A DNA stretch of 64,000 nucleotides from Filosporella fistucella (lineage: Eukaryota > Ascomycota > Leotiomycetes > Helotiales). Below the pieces are notes generated by a model. The model was not told where the DNA came from. It saw only the letters and a program-made list of their open reading frames with translations, and did not search any database. Below, piece by piece: positions 1-11,137 of this stretch. The stretch spans positions 2,356,001 to 2,420,000 of the forward strand of contig JAQJZZ010000008.1 in assembly GCA_030077755.1 (NCBI GenBank), written 5' to 3'. The position numbers and the translations under genes are program-made. The first letter of the stretch is position 1. The number at the start of each line of letters is the position of its first letter.

Positions 1-1377
1 GAATATCCGAAGTGGGGTTATAATGGAAAGGGAGAGCTTGTCGGGGGTCCGTGAATTCACTGATATGCATGGACAAGGGCGAAGAATCTGTCAATCTGGA
101 TGAATAGATAAACATGAAATTCCTTATAATATAACTGCCAGATGATAATAAAAATTATACATGTTAAGCTGTGAAATGTGAGAGATCATAAGATTTGCGC
201 CATTCCTCCCTGAAAATGTGTTGTCACACAATCCAATCCACCCATCTTGGCATCTAGCTTTTGGCTTGGGCATACTAATACACAGAGCACTATTTCTTCA
301 GACAAATTAGGGGGAAGATAGAATGAATCTAGAAGGCGATCTTTTAAAGAGAGGTTGCGTCACAAAGATTCGTCCCGACCACTTTTGATGATTCTGAAAT
401 TGATAGTGTTTCATGCAGGAAACGAAACAAAAGCTGCTTAATTTAAGAAAATAAGGTATAAGAGAAATGAACAAAGGGTGCAAAGACATCGTAATGCTAA
501 AACACTTTCGCTTCCCTCAGATCACGTAAAACTTGACTAGATCTATAATAGAGATATAGGCAAGTGGAAACAAAATCGATATAATATCGAATAGCAGATA
601 AAATTTTGGCAGTAATCGCAATGTTATCTGAAATCATTTCTCGGGCAACTATTGTAATCTTCAGATAATATACATATCCCTATAATAAGATAGGTGTATA
701 GTGTAAATTCGATGCCTCTGCTTTTGGTAGGGGAGGCTTGGTAGAATGTGCTATAAAGTGGAGTAGATAGGGGTGAGTCCACTAAGCGATGCCCACGATT
801 ATTGAGGGGTCCGAGAACGAATTACTTGTGTACCTTAAAAGTTGATATACAATACATGCTAGTCACTTACTTTGTGGCAACTGGTTTCTCTAATACCTAG
901 GAAGCAAGCCCTCGTACAGTTATATTGTACATCCACTTGTCTTCTGTTCATACTACTATTGCTTTACGATGTTTGAATTTGCCTGGCAGCCTTTGTAGTC
1001 GGTGGGAGGTGGGACAAAGGAGTGAGCTAAACTGGGTTCCGAGCCAGACCCATCCGGGTCTTGAAATGCCTTCATAGAAATCAGATGTTAGAGGAGGTAG
1101 ATTGAGCACAGGTTTCAAGAGTGACCTATGCTTAGACTTGTTGTTGAGAATAGAGTTGGTACAAGCAGAAACAAAATTGTCCGGCAGGGTATATTAAAGC
1201 GAGTTCCACTATTTCAAGGCATTAGAATGAAATTGCCACAATCGGAAAATATTGAGGACACAAGTGGCTCGCTTCTGCACACAATAATATAACATTTAAT
1301 AACTCCAATGTTTACATAATCCAGGTTATCTGGCCTGCTGGCCCGTCAGTTTCCCTCTCTAATGCAGCTCTGAATCA
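1..1377. other. AT-rich intergenic flank, no gene seen
   Basis: AT-rich sequence with stop codons in all frames and only very short open frames. I see no conserved protein, RNA gene or repeat array in it. It may be the distal intergenic space of a gene outside the window. Confidence 0.6.
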
Positions 1378-1452
1378 TACTAACAGGTTCTAGAATGGCA
1401 AGGCGCTTGACTACGAATCAAGAGATTGCAGGTTCGATCCCTGCGTAGGTCA
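1378..1452 (+). tRNA. tRNA-Arg(ACG)-like gene, 5' half degenerate
   Basis: The 3' two thirds fold as a tRNA. The anticodon stem (1406-1410 with 1418-1422) is perfect, with a seven-base loop containing the anticodon ACG (1413-1415). The T stem (1428-1432 with 1440-1444) is perfect around a TTCGATC loop, giving a good Pol III B box. A TTTT run about 15 bases downstream could terminate Pol III. ACG reads CGU arginine codons. The 5' part is poor: the segment at 1378-1384 pairs with only about five of the seven acceptor bases (1445-1451), and the D arm (around 1387-1404) has only weak pairing. It is either a divergent functional tRNA or a tRNA pseudogene/SINE-like relic. No intron is visible next to the anticodon. 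Confidence 0.5.
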
Positions 1453-1852
1453 ATTGTCGGATTATCATTTTGCATCTTTCTGTGGTAGGCTCTGGGGAAG
1501 TTTTTTGGCATTTGGTATTCTTTGAGGACGAAGGAACGCGATGCTCCACATATAATGGGTGCTTTTCGGCGCTGATGTTGCGAGCGAAGCAGTATTGACC
1601 TGGTATAATGCTATTATTTTATTTTCGATAGTGGCATCTGGCTGCAGTTATTGAGCATTCAACAATTCCAGCAGAGAGCTAGTAAGTAATTGCTTTTAGA
1701 GAATTAATTTTTGTTTATTAATGTCCTATATCAGGATACATCATCAAGCACATGCTGCCCGATTCACTATCCAATGACGCCATCATATCTCATGAATGAT
1801 TGATTATCTTTCTTTCGGTGTTTCTGCTCCCATACACCAGTGACAAGCCTTC
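1453..1852. other. intergenic, nothing recognised
   Basis: Spacer between the tRNA-like element and the 3' end of the small secreted protein gene. AT-rich, with no supported open frame. Confidence 0.5.
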
Positions 1853-2293
1853 TTACAACACAGCCCAAGCCTCTGTCTGCGGAACCGTGAAGCGCGATGG
1901 GTATGGGTGATCAATAGTGGCATTCCCCTTGATCCAATAAGTAGCTTCTCCCCTTTGGAATTTATGCTGGATAACCAGAACTACACCACCTGAAGTCGGC
2001 AGTACTTCCTCTGCACTAATTGTAGTATTCTCGCATTCTTGAAGTTCCGCCCGGGCACCAATGATGGAGCAGTGTGTTGAGAATGCTGGCTCGAAGGGTA
2101 CCGCTGAGGATTTCGTTGATGAGACGCCGAAGTTCACAATACAGCCGCCGGGAGAACAGCCCCGGGTATAGTTTGTGATGACCCAGGATTCGACGCTTGG
2201 ATGTTCAGAAGTTATCGGTTCGGATGGCATAGGGAGGGCGAGGGAGAAGGAGATGAGGGCGGAGAAATAGAGGAGAGTAGTACTGAACCTCAT
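1853..2293 (-). CDS. small secreted cysteine-containing protein
   Basis: Single-exon frame of 146 residues starting at a true ATG. Residues 1-19 form a hydrophobic signal peptide ending in LSLALP, so secretion is likely. The mature part has four cysteines (in RGCSPGGC, THCSI and LQECEN) that could form two disulfides, and two N-glycosylation motifs. The pattern of an opening W-V-I-T-N-Y-T-R strand followed by spaced cysteines loosely recalls small beta-barrel secreted fungal proteins of the Alt a 1/elicitor kind, but this is only a resemblance. Small size, a signal peptide and an isolated AT-rich setting fit a candidate secreted effector. The function is not known. Confidence 0.75.
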   Translation of the reverse strand: MRFSTTLLYFSALISFSLALPMPSEPITSEHPSVESWVITNYTRGCSPGGCIVNFGVSSTKSSAVPFEPAFSTHCSIIGARAELQECENTTISAEEVLPTSGGVVLVIQHKFQRGEATYWIKGNATIDHPYPSRFTVPQTEAWAVL

Positions 2294-3844
2294 AATGACG
2301 ATGTTGTAATTGATTTGGAGATATGGTAGATGTATGATGTTTAGTTAGGGAGAAGGTAGATGTTCAAGAATTTTTCGTATATGATCTGTTGTGCTGTAGT
2401 CAATGAAGCAAACTTGCAGATTGCAGTGTGCTTGGTGTAAGAAATCTATGAATGGCTGAGGATTATAAAAGCTTACTCCAGTACTTACTTCTCCTCTTTA
2501 TACTACTAGTACCTGAATTCAGGCACAATATGCATCAGCTGTCAGCTCAAAATCCATGGATCTTGCTTCGCCGCGAGGATCTCAAGATGGATACGAGAGA
2601 CTGCAGTGACGCGGGAAACGCCATACCAATTCTTGGCAAGCTCAACTGTCTTGCTGCTCTCGGAGCAAACATCGTAGATCGCCCTATCTCTGGTCGAACT
2701 TGACCGAGAAGGTACGTAACGTTGCTGATTTTGCCTCTTCGAGACGGCTATTTGCAGCGCATGGTTAACACGAGGCTGTGCGTAGGCAAAGTAGTGCAGC
2801 TTTGCTTTCGGGTATGGATCTTTCTCATCGTTGCATTCACTGAGAGGAGACTTCAGGCCCAGGTGACGAGGAAATATCTGATGTCTTGATAAGCACAGCA
2901 GGTATCAATTTTTCGCATGTGGACTTCATGGTGATACTTTGTGTAATGGAAATGGCGGAAGGAAGAAAGTTGGAGATGTTCGCTTCGGCACTTCAGAATG
3001 TGAGACGAGTGAGGTCAGTGCCAAGAATTACCCTTCCTCAACACAATGTCCCTAGGTAAGATGTGAACTATATGGTGACTTCAAATGTGGGATGACCCGT
3101 TCTCAAGATGGCTTCAAGAGAGAGCCAGTTTGTGTGCTTGAAATATAAAGAAATCTAGAGCTCAACAGCTTCTTCCATACTCCTTCTGCATATCCGAGCA
3201 AGGCAGCGTTGAAAATTAGAAGAAATCTATTACCAACCTTAGTTTGTCTGCAACTTTGGGACGAATATCCTGTTTCTATTTTCAGAACATCCGAGGTTCA
3301 TGGGGGGAAGCTCAATAGATCTAGCTTTCTACTGCATTAGCTGGACCTCTCACCTGCAGACCGCTTCGATTGCTCATCGCCCAATGCACCTAGCAATTCA
3401 GTACTTCCTGCAACCATGATACTGCATGGGAGGATCATCTGGGAATATACCAAATCTGCTCAGTGATATTCTTCGTACCCCGAACAGGCGGAGTGACACA
3501 ATTCTTGTTCCATGCAAGGCCATTTGCAAGGTATGATTTTGTATACGTCTAAATACTGAAAATCTGGGCCGTTGAACGGTATTATAAGAACCTATATTTC
3601 TATGATACCAGTGGTGCTTTTCTCTCGTGTACAATGTCCCTCCAGAATGAAGTAGAACCAGTTTTAATGAACTCAAAAGGAGGAAACTCCCTGTAACGCA
3701 CGCCATGCGCAGTGAACTCGAAAACGGTAATAACAAATGAAACATGCTAAAATAACAAACGACGCTGGTGGGACCCTGGAGTCTGGACTCTGCGGAGGAT
3801 ATATTCCGGAAGTAACAAAAGAAACGATGCATGCCCATGGTGTA
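2294..3844. other. intergenic; probable WHI2-like 3'UTR side, no gene
   Basis: About 1.5 kb between the promoter of the small secreted protein gene and the stop codon of the WHI2-like gene. Open frames on both strands (up to 146 codons at 3398-3838 minus) show no recognisable composition or motif and look like chance frames. The distal part probably contains the 3'UTR of the minus-strand WHI2-like gene. Confidence 0.5.
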
Positions 3845-5381
3845 TTAACGCAGCCCGATAACGCTCATCTCCAGTGTCCACACTCTTCTGATCCAAACTT
3901 TGAGCTTCCCATTCACTCCATCAACACCCTCCAACTCTACACCCTCCCACCAACATCTTCTAGCAGGTTTTCTCCAGAACAAAAGTAGCTTTTGCGCCAT
4001 ACCCACAGCATTACCACTCATATCTCCACCTCTGATGTCTGTCCTTAATCGTGCAAGTGCGAGACTGCAAATTACTGCCTTGTTTGGTTCGTTGGCTCGG
4101 TGTCCCCAATGATCGTCATGATCAAATCCACTAATGTATGTTAGTAGAGATCTTGAATGCCTCCTAAATAAACGTACCCAGCTGTCAACATCTCAATCAA
4201 ATGCTGCTCCGTAGTACCAGTCTCCTCACTTCTTCTCAGCCCAGAAAAAATGCCATCTTGCTTCAACAGTGCCTTTCCGGCAGCCCGTTTGACCTCGATC
4301 ATTTCTGGTTGCTCGATATCTGGTCGCGGTGGTATAACGTAGAAATCCAAGTCCTCTCTCAACACAATTATACCGGCTCTATCCTGCAGCATTTCCCTTG
4401 CAGATCCAGCCATTGGTTCGATTGGGACTGCATCTGCCTCTGGGCCTGCCGAAGGCGAGTTGGAGCCATCAGGAATCGTTTGCGCAACGGTTCGAAAGAA
4501 TTCTAACATGTACTGGAGCGATGCAGGATCATACTGTGAATTAACGTCAGCTATATGTACATCTAGATTTTGCAATATGTTGCGAGTATGTTGGACTTCA
4601 CGGACATCAACTTGGAAAGCGTCCCCATCGGAGTAAGTATTTAGGTGCCCATCTGGAAGTAAACCATTGGGGAACAATGAGAGCAACACAAATTCTGGAA
4701 GCGTGAGGAGTTCGTCCCGTGATAACGTGAATCGCTGCCCTCTATATTTATATTAGAAGGATATGGAGTATCGAGAGGAGGCTACCTACCGCAAGTCCAT
4801 CGTGATATTCTCATCTGCTCCTACATCTGCGATATCGCGTGAGCATGTGAATCTATACCATGGAACTACTTCACCATACCTCCAAGAGTATTTATAGGTG
4901 GTGCACCACCTTGCTGCACTTGAGTAATAATACTCGCAGCTCCTCCTGCGGCAGCCATCAGATATGTAAAGGATTCAAGTGGGCTGGAGCCCTCTGTATA
5001 TGCCGGTGGAGGCTCGTTGTCGTCGTCTTTCTTGGAAGATTCCCCTTTTGTATCTTGCGGTAAAGCAGCTTTTGTCTCCGCCTCAACGTCCCGTAAAGAA
5101 CTGGAGGGTAGATTGGATTCGAGATCGGTGGGCGCGTAGGCTGGAACAGCAGATGTACCGGCTTCAGTGACAGCGACTTTGTAGGCTCGGGCAGCTTCCG
5201 CTGTTGATGTATAAAGCGAGGAGAAAGGAGGAGGACGTGGAGATGGAGGTGCTGAACTTGAAGGTTCAGAAGTAGGGTATCTAGGAGGGGGTGACTGGGT
5301 CCTGGTGATTTCGTCCTCCAGCTTCAACGGCTGCTCGTTCTCTAGCCCGACGACTTGGGCGTCTTCTTGCGTATCTGACAA
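3845..5381 (-). CDS. WHI2: WHI2-like BTB/POZ-domain growth regulator
   Basis: Five exons give 438 residues: 5381-4880, 4826-4790 (a 37-nt micro-exon), 4741-4606, 4533-4178 and 4130-3845. All junctions are GT-AG and keep frame; the last intron has a CTAAC branch site. Residues 1-165 are a Pro/Ser-rich acidic region ending in a hydrophobic SFTYLMAAAGGAAS stretch. The micro-exon leads into the T1/BTB-type core (ITMDLRGQRFTLSRDELL, then PEFVLLSLFPNGLLPDG). The last exon encodes a highly conserved C-terminal block (HRANEPNKAV, LLLFWRKPARRCWWEG, WIRRVWTLEMSVIGLR) seen in fungal WHI2-type proteins. In yeast, Whi2 acts with the Psr phosphatases in stress response and TORC1 restraint, and the same role is inferred here. 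The C-terminal exon is easily missed because the preceding exon reads on into an early stop. Confidence 0.85.
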
Positions 5382-5553
5382 CGTGATTGCTGAGTGTAGA
5401 GAGGCTATCGTGATGATTTGTGGATATGAGCGCAGCTATAAGTGAAGCAATTGTGGTGCGATGAGGCGCATGAGGGTCGATATTTCTTGTTGATTTAAGG
5501 TCTATTGATTGATTGTTACTATCACGATCTCGCTGGCCAGCGCCTAAAACGGC

Positions 5554-6018
5554 TTAGACCCAACCCCTGCTCGTCACATCAATCACGAATTGGGAAACGG
5601 GACAACAACAAATAGCATGTTGAGCAATTGAAGCGAAATTAATTATCATTAAGACTTTGTGAAACAGGTTTGAGAAACATTCAATGCTCAAAGACATTGT
5701 ATGGCCACCCCTCTCCACTCTGAAAACGATATCCTTTGTATCAAGCACAGCCAAGACAGGGTGCGCCCGGAACTTAAACCGAATGCTTCAATCGTCCGAA
5801 GTATTGTGGGGAGTCAAGAGGAGGCTTCGCTCCTGTGGGAATCTGACCAGGAAACGATTCTCATTATGCTGCGGCTCTATTTGTAACATTATGGGGGAGT
5901 AACAATCATAGAATGCTACACGAGCTCGACCTAAAAGCTGGTCAGACCTCGCATCAGAAATGACTTGAATTGAAGAGCTGTCAGCAAACGGGTGTTCTAG
6001 AGGGAGCTCTTCCTTCAT
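5554..6018 (-). CDS. possible small gene, one in-frame stop or a 75-nt intron
   Basis: From the ATG at 6018 a single frame runs to 5554, interrupted by one TGA at 5788-5790. A GT-AG intron at 5847-5773 (donor GTCAGA, acceptor TTTAAG, 75 nt) would remove the stop and keep frame, giving about 129 residues. The downstream part (VLAVLDTKDIVFRVERGG) looks coding, but I recognise no family. It lies between the WHI2-like promoter and the desaturase 3' end, so it could instead be untranslated sequence or a decayed gene. Confidence 0.2.
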
Positions 6019-6148
6019 GGCAATCTCAAACGAAGAGTTCAGCTGCAATCATAATTCTCTCCATGCATTTTATATTGACATTGCCAGCGTATTTTGATAT
6101 ATTGAGTAGCTTACTCCACCTAAAACAGACATCTCGTCCAGGCTACAA

Positions 6149-7864
6149 TCATTCCCACTCCCCCCTCATCCACTCTCCTTTCTCAGCCGTCCTCTTCTGA
6201 CAATCTCTCAAAAACCTAGCTTGCCTGGCCACCTCACTCAACCTCGAGATAACCTTTCCATTGCACTCTCCAAACCCATAAATTTCGTAAGGCACACCAA
6301 CCTCTTTACACCACACTCGAATAAACCCACTCGCCTTCCTCAGGTTATGTCTCGGCATCCGCGGAAACAAATGATGTACAGCCTGGAATTGCAAACCCCC
6401 GTGAAACCAATCCATCCATTCTGGACAGTCAACATCCATCGTTGTTCTAAGCTGCTGCATGGCCCACGGCTCACTCTCGTTGGGCGTTTTGGTCGACATG
6501 GCGAAATGAGAGAGTGTGAATTGGACATGTAGGGGCATAGTGACAATATGAGATATCAAGACGAACAGAACTCGCTGGGAGAAAGAAGAAATATGCAGGT
6601 AAAGAATATAATATCCGAACCAATACCAGAAGAAAATCTGACCCGATATTTCAAAGTAACGATGCCAGCGATTGGACTTTGGGCCGAGATTGAGGATCAG
6701 GTATTCCCACGAAAGGAAGTATAAGTTGAAGCGGCCAAAACACAAAACTATGTAATAAAGGTATGCTTGAATGGGTATCATTTTCTGGGCAAGAGCGGAG
6801 TATGGCATTGTCCGTTCATAATATGTTGAATATATCGATTTCAAAAACGAGGGAGAAATGGCCAGGAAAGGTAGGTGCTCGATATCAGGATCGTGAGATG
6901 GTGCGTTGGTGACGAGATGGTGGACGTTATGGCTTCTTTTCCACCATTGAAGAGACAAGCCACCTAAATGGTTGGCAACAAACATTCCAATAAGTGTGTC
7001 AATGTGATAAGAGTGTGTAATCGCGGTATGGCCGAGGTCGTGTGCAACGAAGACAAGTTGATGCCAGGCGAAACCGAGAAACACTGCTGAGATGATGTAG
7101 AAATGTAACTTGAGGAACATAATCGTGATTCCGAAGACCGCCATTATAGAAAGCACTTCGCCGATATAAGCGCTGTATCGACATGTATATAGACCTTCCG
7201 AATCGAGTTTCTTGATCAGTTCTCTGAAAGAGATTACGATTTCCTCGATTGGCTTCTGATTTGAGGGGACTTCTGGGTCCAGAGATGTGAGTTGGTTGAC
7301 CATGAAGTCTCCTTGATATTCTGTCTCAACAGTTGGCGGGTTTTCTTCTTTTCCTGAATCTGATGCTGACGACGAAGGAGATGTGCCTTCATTGAGTCTA
7401 TAACGGAATACGGGGAGATCTTTGTCATCTATAATGATTGATGATGATCCTGAACTCATACCAGTGGATTCAGATTCGAATCTATGGGTGACGTGCAGCT
7501 CTTGAATGTTCTTTCCAGCACTTGCTCTCTGGATTGGTGGTATGATATTCTTCCACTTTTCATCAAGAATGCCGATCTGATACCTCAGCATCTGTTTCTT
7601 AGAACTTTCCGAGTGATATCTACCAATTGGCGGTCAGGAGAACGGGTGCTGTAAATTTATGTTGGATTCAACCTACGCATGTATTTCATCCGTAGCATCT
7701 CTGCCGACGAAATGGAGAATTGATTTATCACCTCCAGGGTGATAGGCAAGCCATGCATCGAGCTTGAGGACCTTCTGGTCGAAGATAACGATTGCGTTGC
7801 CGTTTTCTATCAATTGATGGATATGACTCGGAGATAACACCAGATACTTGAAAACAGAAGCCAT
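6149..7864 (-). CDS. sphingolipid delta-8 desaturase, cytochrome b5 fusion
   Basis: Two exons, 7864-7677 and 7619-6149, separated by a 57-nt intron with a CTGAC branch site, give 552 residues. The N-terminus is a cytochrome b5 domain with the haem-binding HPGG at residues 42-45. A Ser-rich linker follows (about 110-165), then a membrane desaturase domain with hydrophobic segments and three histidine boxes: HDLGH (256-260), HNVHH (293-297) and QAVHH (475-479). The Q replacing the first His of the third box is typical of front-end desaturases. Such enzymes introduce the delta-8 double bond into the long-chain base of fungal glucosylceramides in the ER, using electrons passed through the fused b5 domain. 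A delta-6-like acyl front-end activity is the alternative. The first exon carries the whole HPGG motif, so an annotation lacking it would be wrong. Confidence 0.88.
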
Positions 7865-8655
7865 TGGGAAACAAGATAATTCAATTCAGGTATAGACATG
7901 CAATTTGAAGGAAATAGAGATTCGCAAGGAGGAAGAAATTGAAAGCCCACTTGGGCGAATAGGGAAACATTTCAGGCACCCGGATTGTTGGTAAAGGCGG
8001 TGTCCAGGGACGACGACTCGGAGAGGAAGCGGGCAGAGGATTCGGCGGTTGAAGGGTCCCATGGCACCCAAGCCACGGTTTGAGCTTTCATCATGCTAGA
8101 TAATTTGTTTTGGTAGTGAAATTCCGATGACACAAAGCGGAACTCAGTGAAGAGATCGCAAATTCGGTAGGAGCATCATCCTATCTTTCATTAAGAAACC
8201 ATTGGAATGGTGTGAATGTTGACAAACAGCCGACGAAATTGGTGGGGAGTCGTTCGAGCTGTGGCACCATAGGGCACATCCTTGAGACAATCTCATATAA
8301 CCGGTACCTTAGTCTTCAGCACCACGATAGTAGTTGACGTCTTGCATTGTATCGCGACAGAATCAAAAAGTGTACATAGGAAATAATATGATGCGTCGAA
8401 ATCAGCTACCTCCTTTTCCAAATCGAAAGTATTTGGCTGGGGTGGTTGATTCACGTGACGTAAGGACCTGGGGCACAAATCGTGTCCGGTCCTTATGTTC
8501 GCGATATGCAACAGAAATCGAATGCCGAGCCGACGATTGGTTCTCTGTGAACTCCAGACATCGGAAGCTCCCGCCCAGTCTAAATCTTCATACACGTGAC
8601 TGCCAGTAACAATGGAATGCTCCAATTTAGAATTGCATCTGATGGAATGAAGGCC

Positions 8656-8679
8656 CTCTAGCATTAAAACATGCTAGAG
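8656..8679. repeat. perfect 9-bp inverted repeat, 6-nt loop
   Basis: CTCTAGCAT at 8656-8664 is the exact reverse complement of ATGCTAGAG at 8671-8679, around TAAAAC. There is no adjacent coding end or U-run to make it a clear terminator. It may be a remnant of a small inverted-repeat element. Confidence 0.5.
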
Positions 8680-8930
8680 CTTCAATATTCAATGCTTGTT
8701 ACAGAAAACTGAGAGATCAGTAGTATCGTTCCTGGCATCGAAGGTCACGAGATCATTGTCTTGCCCATCTCAGGCCAATTCTATCTCAAGCTTCAAGCTT
8801 CAATCTTCAAGCTTGCACAACATTTCCTCAAGGAGGATGGGGTCATCTATATGATTCGCAATTCCTGCCAGCTAGTCCGTCATGTTTTTTGTAAATTCTG
8901 CAGTTGGGATCCAACACTGGTGGTTGCAGC

Positions 8931-9000
8931 CTACAGCGCTGCAAATATCAGTCTTGAAGGTCCGATCTGGGTCTCATCTCTCAGGGGCGAGTAACAAATT
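8931..9000 (+). repeat. relic dispersed repeat, copy A
   Basis: This 70-base segment aligns without large gaps to 15557-15624. Both contain the cores CTACAGC, TTGAAGGTCC and ATCTCTC and end in AAATT. By eye about four of five aligned bases agree, many differences being C/T or G/A transitions. No coding potential is seen in common, so a decayed transposon fragment or SINE-like relic is the likely source. Confidence 0.6.
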
Positions 9001-9880
9001 AGATGCATTTAAGGCTATGGAATCGGGCGCATTACTAGTAGGTAGAAACCTATTAGCTGAGGTCATTGTCCGCTATAACCTACCATTTCAACTCCACTGT
9101 TTGAATATGCCTTCGCTATAAAGCTATTGATGTTTCTCTAAAATTGATACTAGATATCGAAATAATTACACCTCATATAATTTTGCCCACACCAAAAGAA
9201 TCGCAGCATGTTTGTCATGCTTATCAGAAGGCAAGGTTTCGCATCTTGAGGACACCACATAGCACATTTTTTTGGACAGTCTGCCTGAAGACTTGATCGG
9301 TAGATAGAACGATTAAGTGGAATAGCCCCTAATTGTCGGTCTAGGGAAGGATGGTGAAACTCTTCCTCTATATTGGTCTACATTTGATCTCAGTCTCAGA
9401 TAAAGGATGAAGCCTTGTGAGAGCTCAGGTATATATGTCTCCAGCCTCGTCAAAAATAATCGGTTACGGGCTTCCAGACTTCGCTCTGTTCATCATAATC
9501 GGGTCAAACATGAGTCGAATTCACCTATTTGCGGCTTTTTTGTTCTTTTTGGGCTCTCGGCGGCTCTATTTCCCTAGGATTTAATCCCTCTTTGTCCAGT
9601 AATTATCCCAAAGATCTCCATCTTTTGTTTTCTTCCTGATCGTTTTTCCTGAGTTCTCTTGAAGTCTTGATTTCTTTCACGCGAGGATATGATCTCACTC
9701 CTCGGACAGGAAGGATGTGTTGCCGATCTAGTAACATCTTCGACTTGCTATCACGAGGATATCGCTCATTGCATGTGTCGGTATTTGGGATATACGATAC
9801 TCAGTATTCGTTGATTGTATAAATAGCAAATGCAATACAGCAGATATCGCAAGCTACGCTGACTAAGGCGCGAGTATATG

Positions 9881-11137
9881 CTAGGCCACCACGAGCACGA
9901 CAGCTCCGTCACAATCAACCTCTACAGTATACAGTTCTCCAACGAGCTTTCACACAACGACTGTATCTCCTTCTCCCGCTCACTCAGTGCCTTGCCACAA
10001 GCATTACAGCAAGTGCTACCTCCACTCCAGTCTCAAAAGTCGACCCAGCTCTTGAAATTCTACGAATAGGAGTACATGTGACTGCACAAAGAGACTCAGC
10101 AGCAGAATGCTTCCTTTCGTCTCAATATTCAGCATATTATACGACCCCTGCATGGTACACCTCTTTACCAACAAACGCACAATCATACTACTCCTCCGTC
10201 AACTCGGTGGTAGACAACAGGGCAGCTTGCACAGCGACTTCTGTGATGAGTTCTTCGCACGCTGGGCTTTCGAAGGGTGTGAAAGCTGGAATAGGGATCG
10301 GAACAGTTGCTGGTGTAGGCTTGGCAGCTGCTAGTATCATATTGCTATTAAAGAAGACGGGAATTTTTTTTGCTAGATTTGGAGGGCAGGCAGCCGCGGT
10401 ATGTTACTTTCTATCCTTTCCATAGAAGTAGCTCAACAGAGACTTTAGACAGGTGCAAATTCAAGAGGGAGTGGGACTGCCGTAGATCCTTCCGGGGAGC
10501 CCGGTGTGGTGTCGCTGGTTCAGGTGCTGCGGGCGGAGGCGCTGTTGGATCTAGTCTTATAGGTGGTACTCGAGGGGTATGTTGTCATTCTCATGGTCGT
10601 ATCTTGTAGTATCTCGCCATCTCGAATCTTCACAGGGGACCTAACTTTGAGTTCTAGACGATTGATGCGAGTCCGGCGTAGAAGGAAGTTCCAGGAAACT
10701 CATCTGTAGGTGCTTGGATTGGAGTACCGAGAAAACCTTCTGGAAGAGCCTGGAATGGAGTTGAAGGCAAGAGTAGTGAATTATTCCCAGCTGCATTATC
10801 AATGCCTCAAGATTCGCAAGTTCTAGGGATACTCGTAGCTAGATACCGGAACGAGGAGGAGCAGCAGCAACACATCTACTTAAAAGGAAACAGTATTAGC
10901 CATCGAATTGCGAGAACACCGTTGATTACAGTGTCAGACACGAGTCCGTCTGGTGGACGGGAATTTTCTGAGATGTCGGAGTGGAGTACTATAGTGGATT
11001 GTCATAGGTCGACCTTTCATGAGTTTGGGGGGGGGAGGCAATTAGAACAACATTTAGAAGCTCAAGGGATGGTACATGAGGCTCCTGATCAGACGAACAA
11101 TGGGCTGAGTTATATACCCTATAGGCTAGTGAGATGA
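9881..11137 (+). pseudogene. decayed Ser/Thr-rich single-pass membrane protein gene
   Basis: Coding-like fragments in order, in shifting frames, add up to a known fungal layout. First comes a Thr/Ser-rich ectodomain (TTTSTTAPSQSTSTVYSS and TSITASATSTPVSK, in different frames). Next is a stretch with YYTTPAWYTSLPTNAQSYY and one transmembrane helix (GLSKGVKAGIGIGTVAGVGL onward, about 10264-10360). A Gly-rich and then polar cytoplasmic tail ends at 11137 (RTPLITVSDTSPSGG). Breaks include a frame change near 9990-10010, a stop in the frame of the first fragment near 9894, a frame change near 10500, and a TAG at 10679-10681 that looks like a CAG-to-TAG change. Some breaks could be unrecognised introns (a GTATGT donor is present at 10400), but all of them cannot be. 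Intact relatives would be cell-surface proteins of unknown or sensor-like function. Confidence 0.6.

Larger units (their letters stand above)
7865..9880. other. intergenic with relic repeats
   Basis: Two kilobases upstream of the desaturase and of the pseudogene. The first few hundred bases probably hold the desaturase promoter and 5'UTR. The rest contains a perfect hairpin (8656-8679), CTTCAAGCTT-type short repeats near 8790-8815 and one copy of a dispersed relic repeat (8931-9000). Open frames here are short and overlap these repeats; I call no gene. Confidence 0.5.

Noticed and set aside
3398..3838. 146-codon minus-strand frame downstream of the WHI2-like gene
   Set aside because: It begins only 7 bases beyond the inferred WHI2-like stop, has no recognisable motif and is best seen as 3'UTR or chance.
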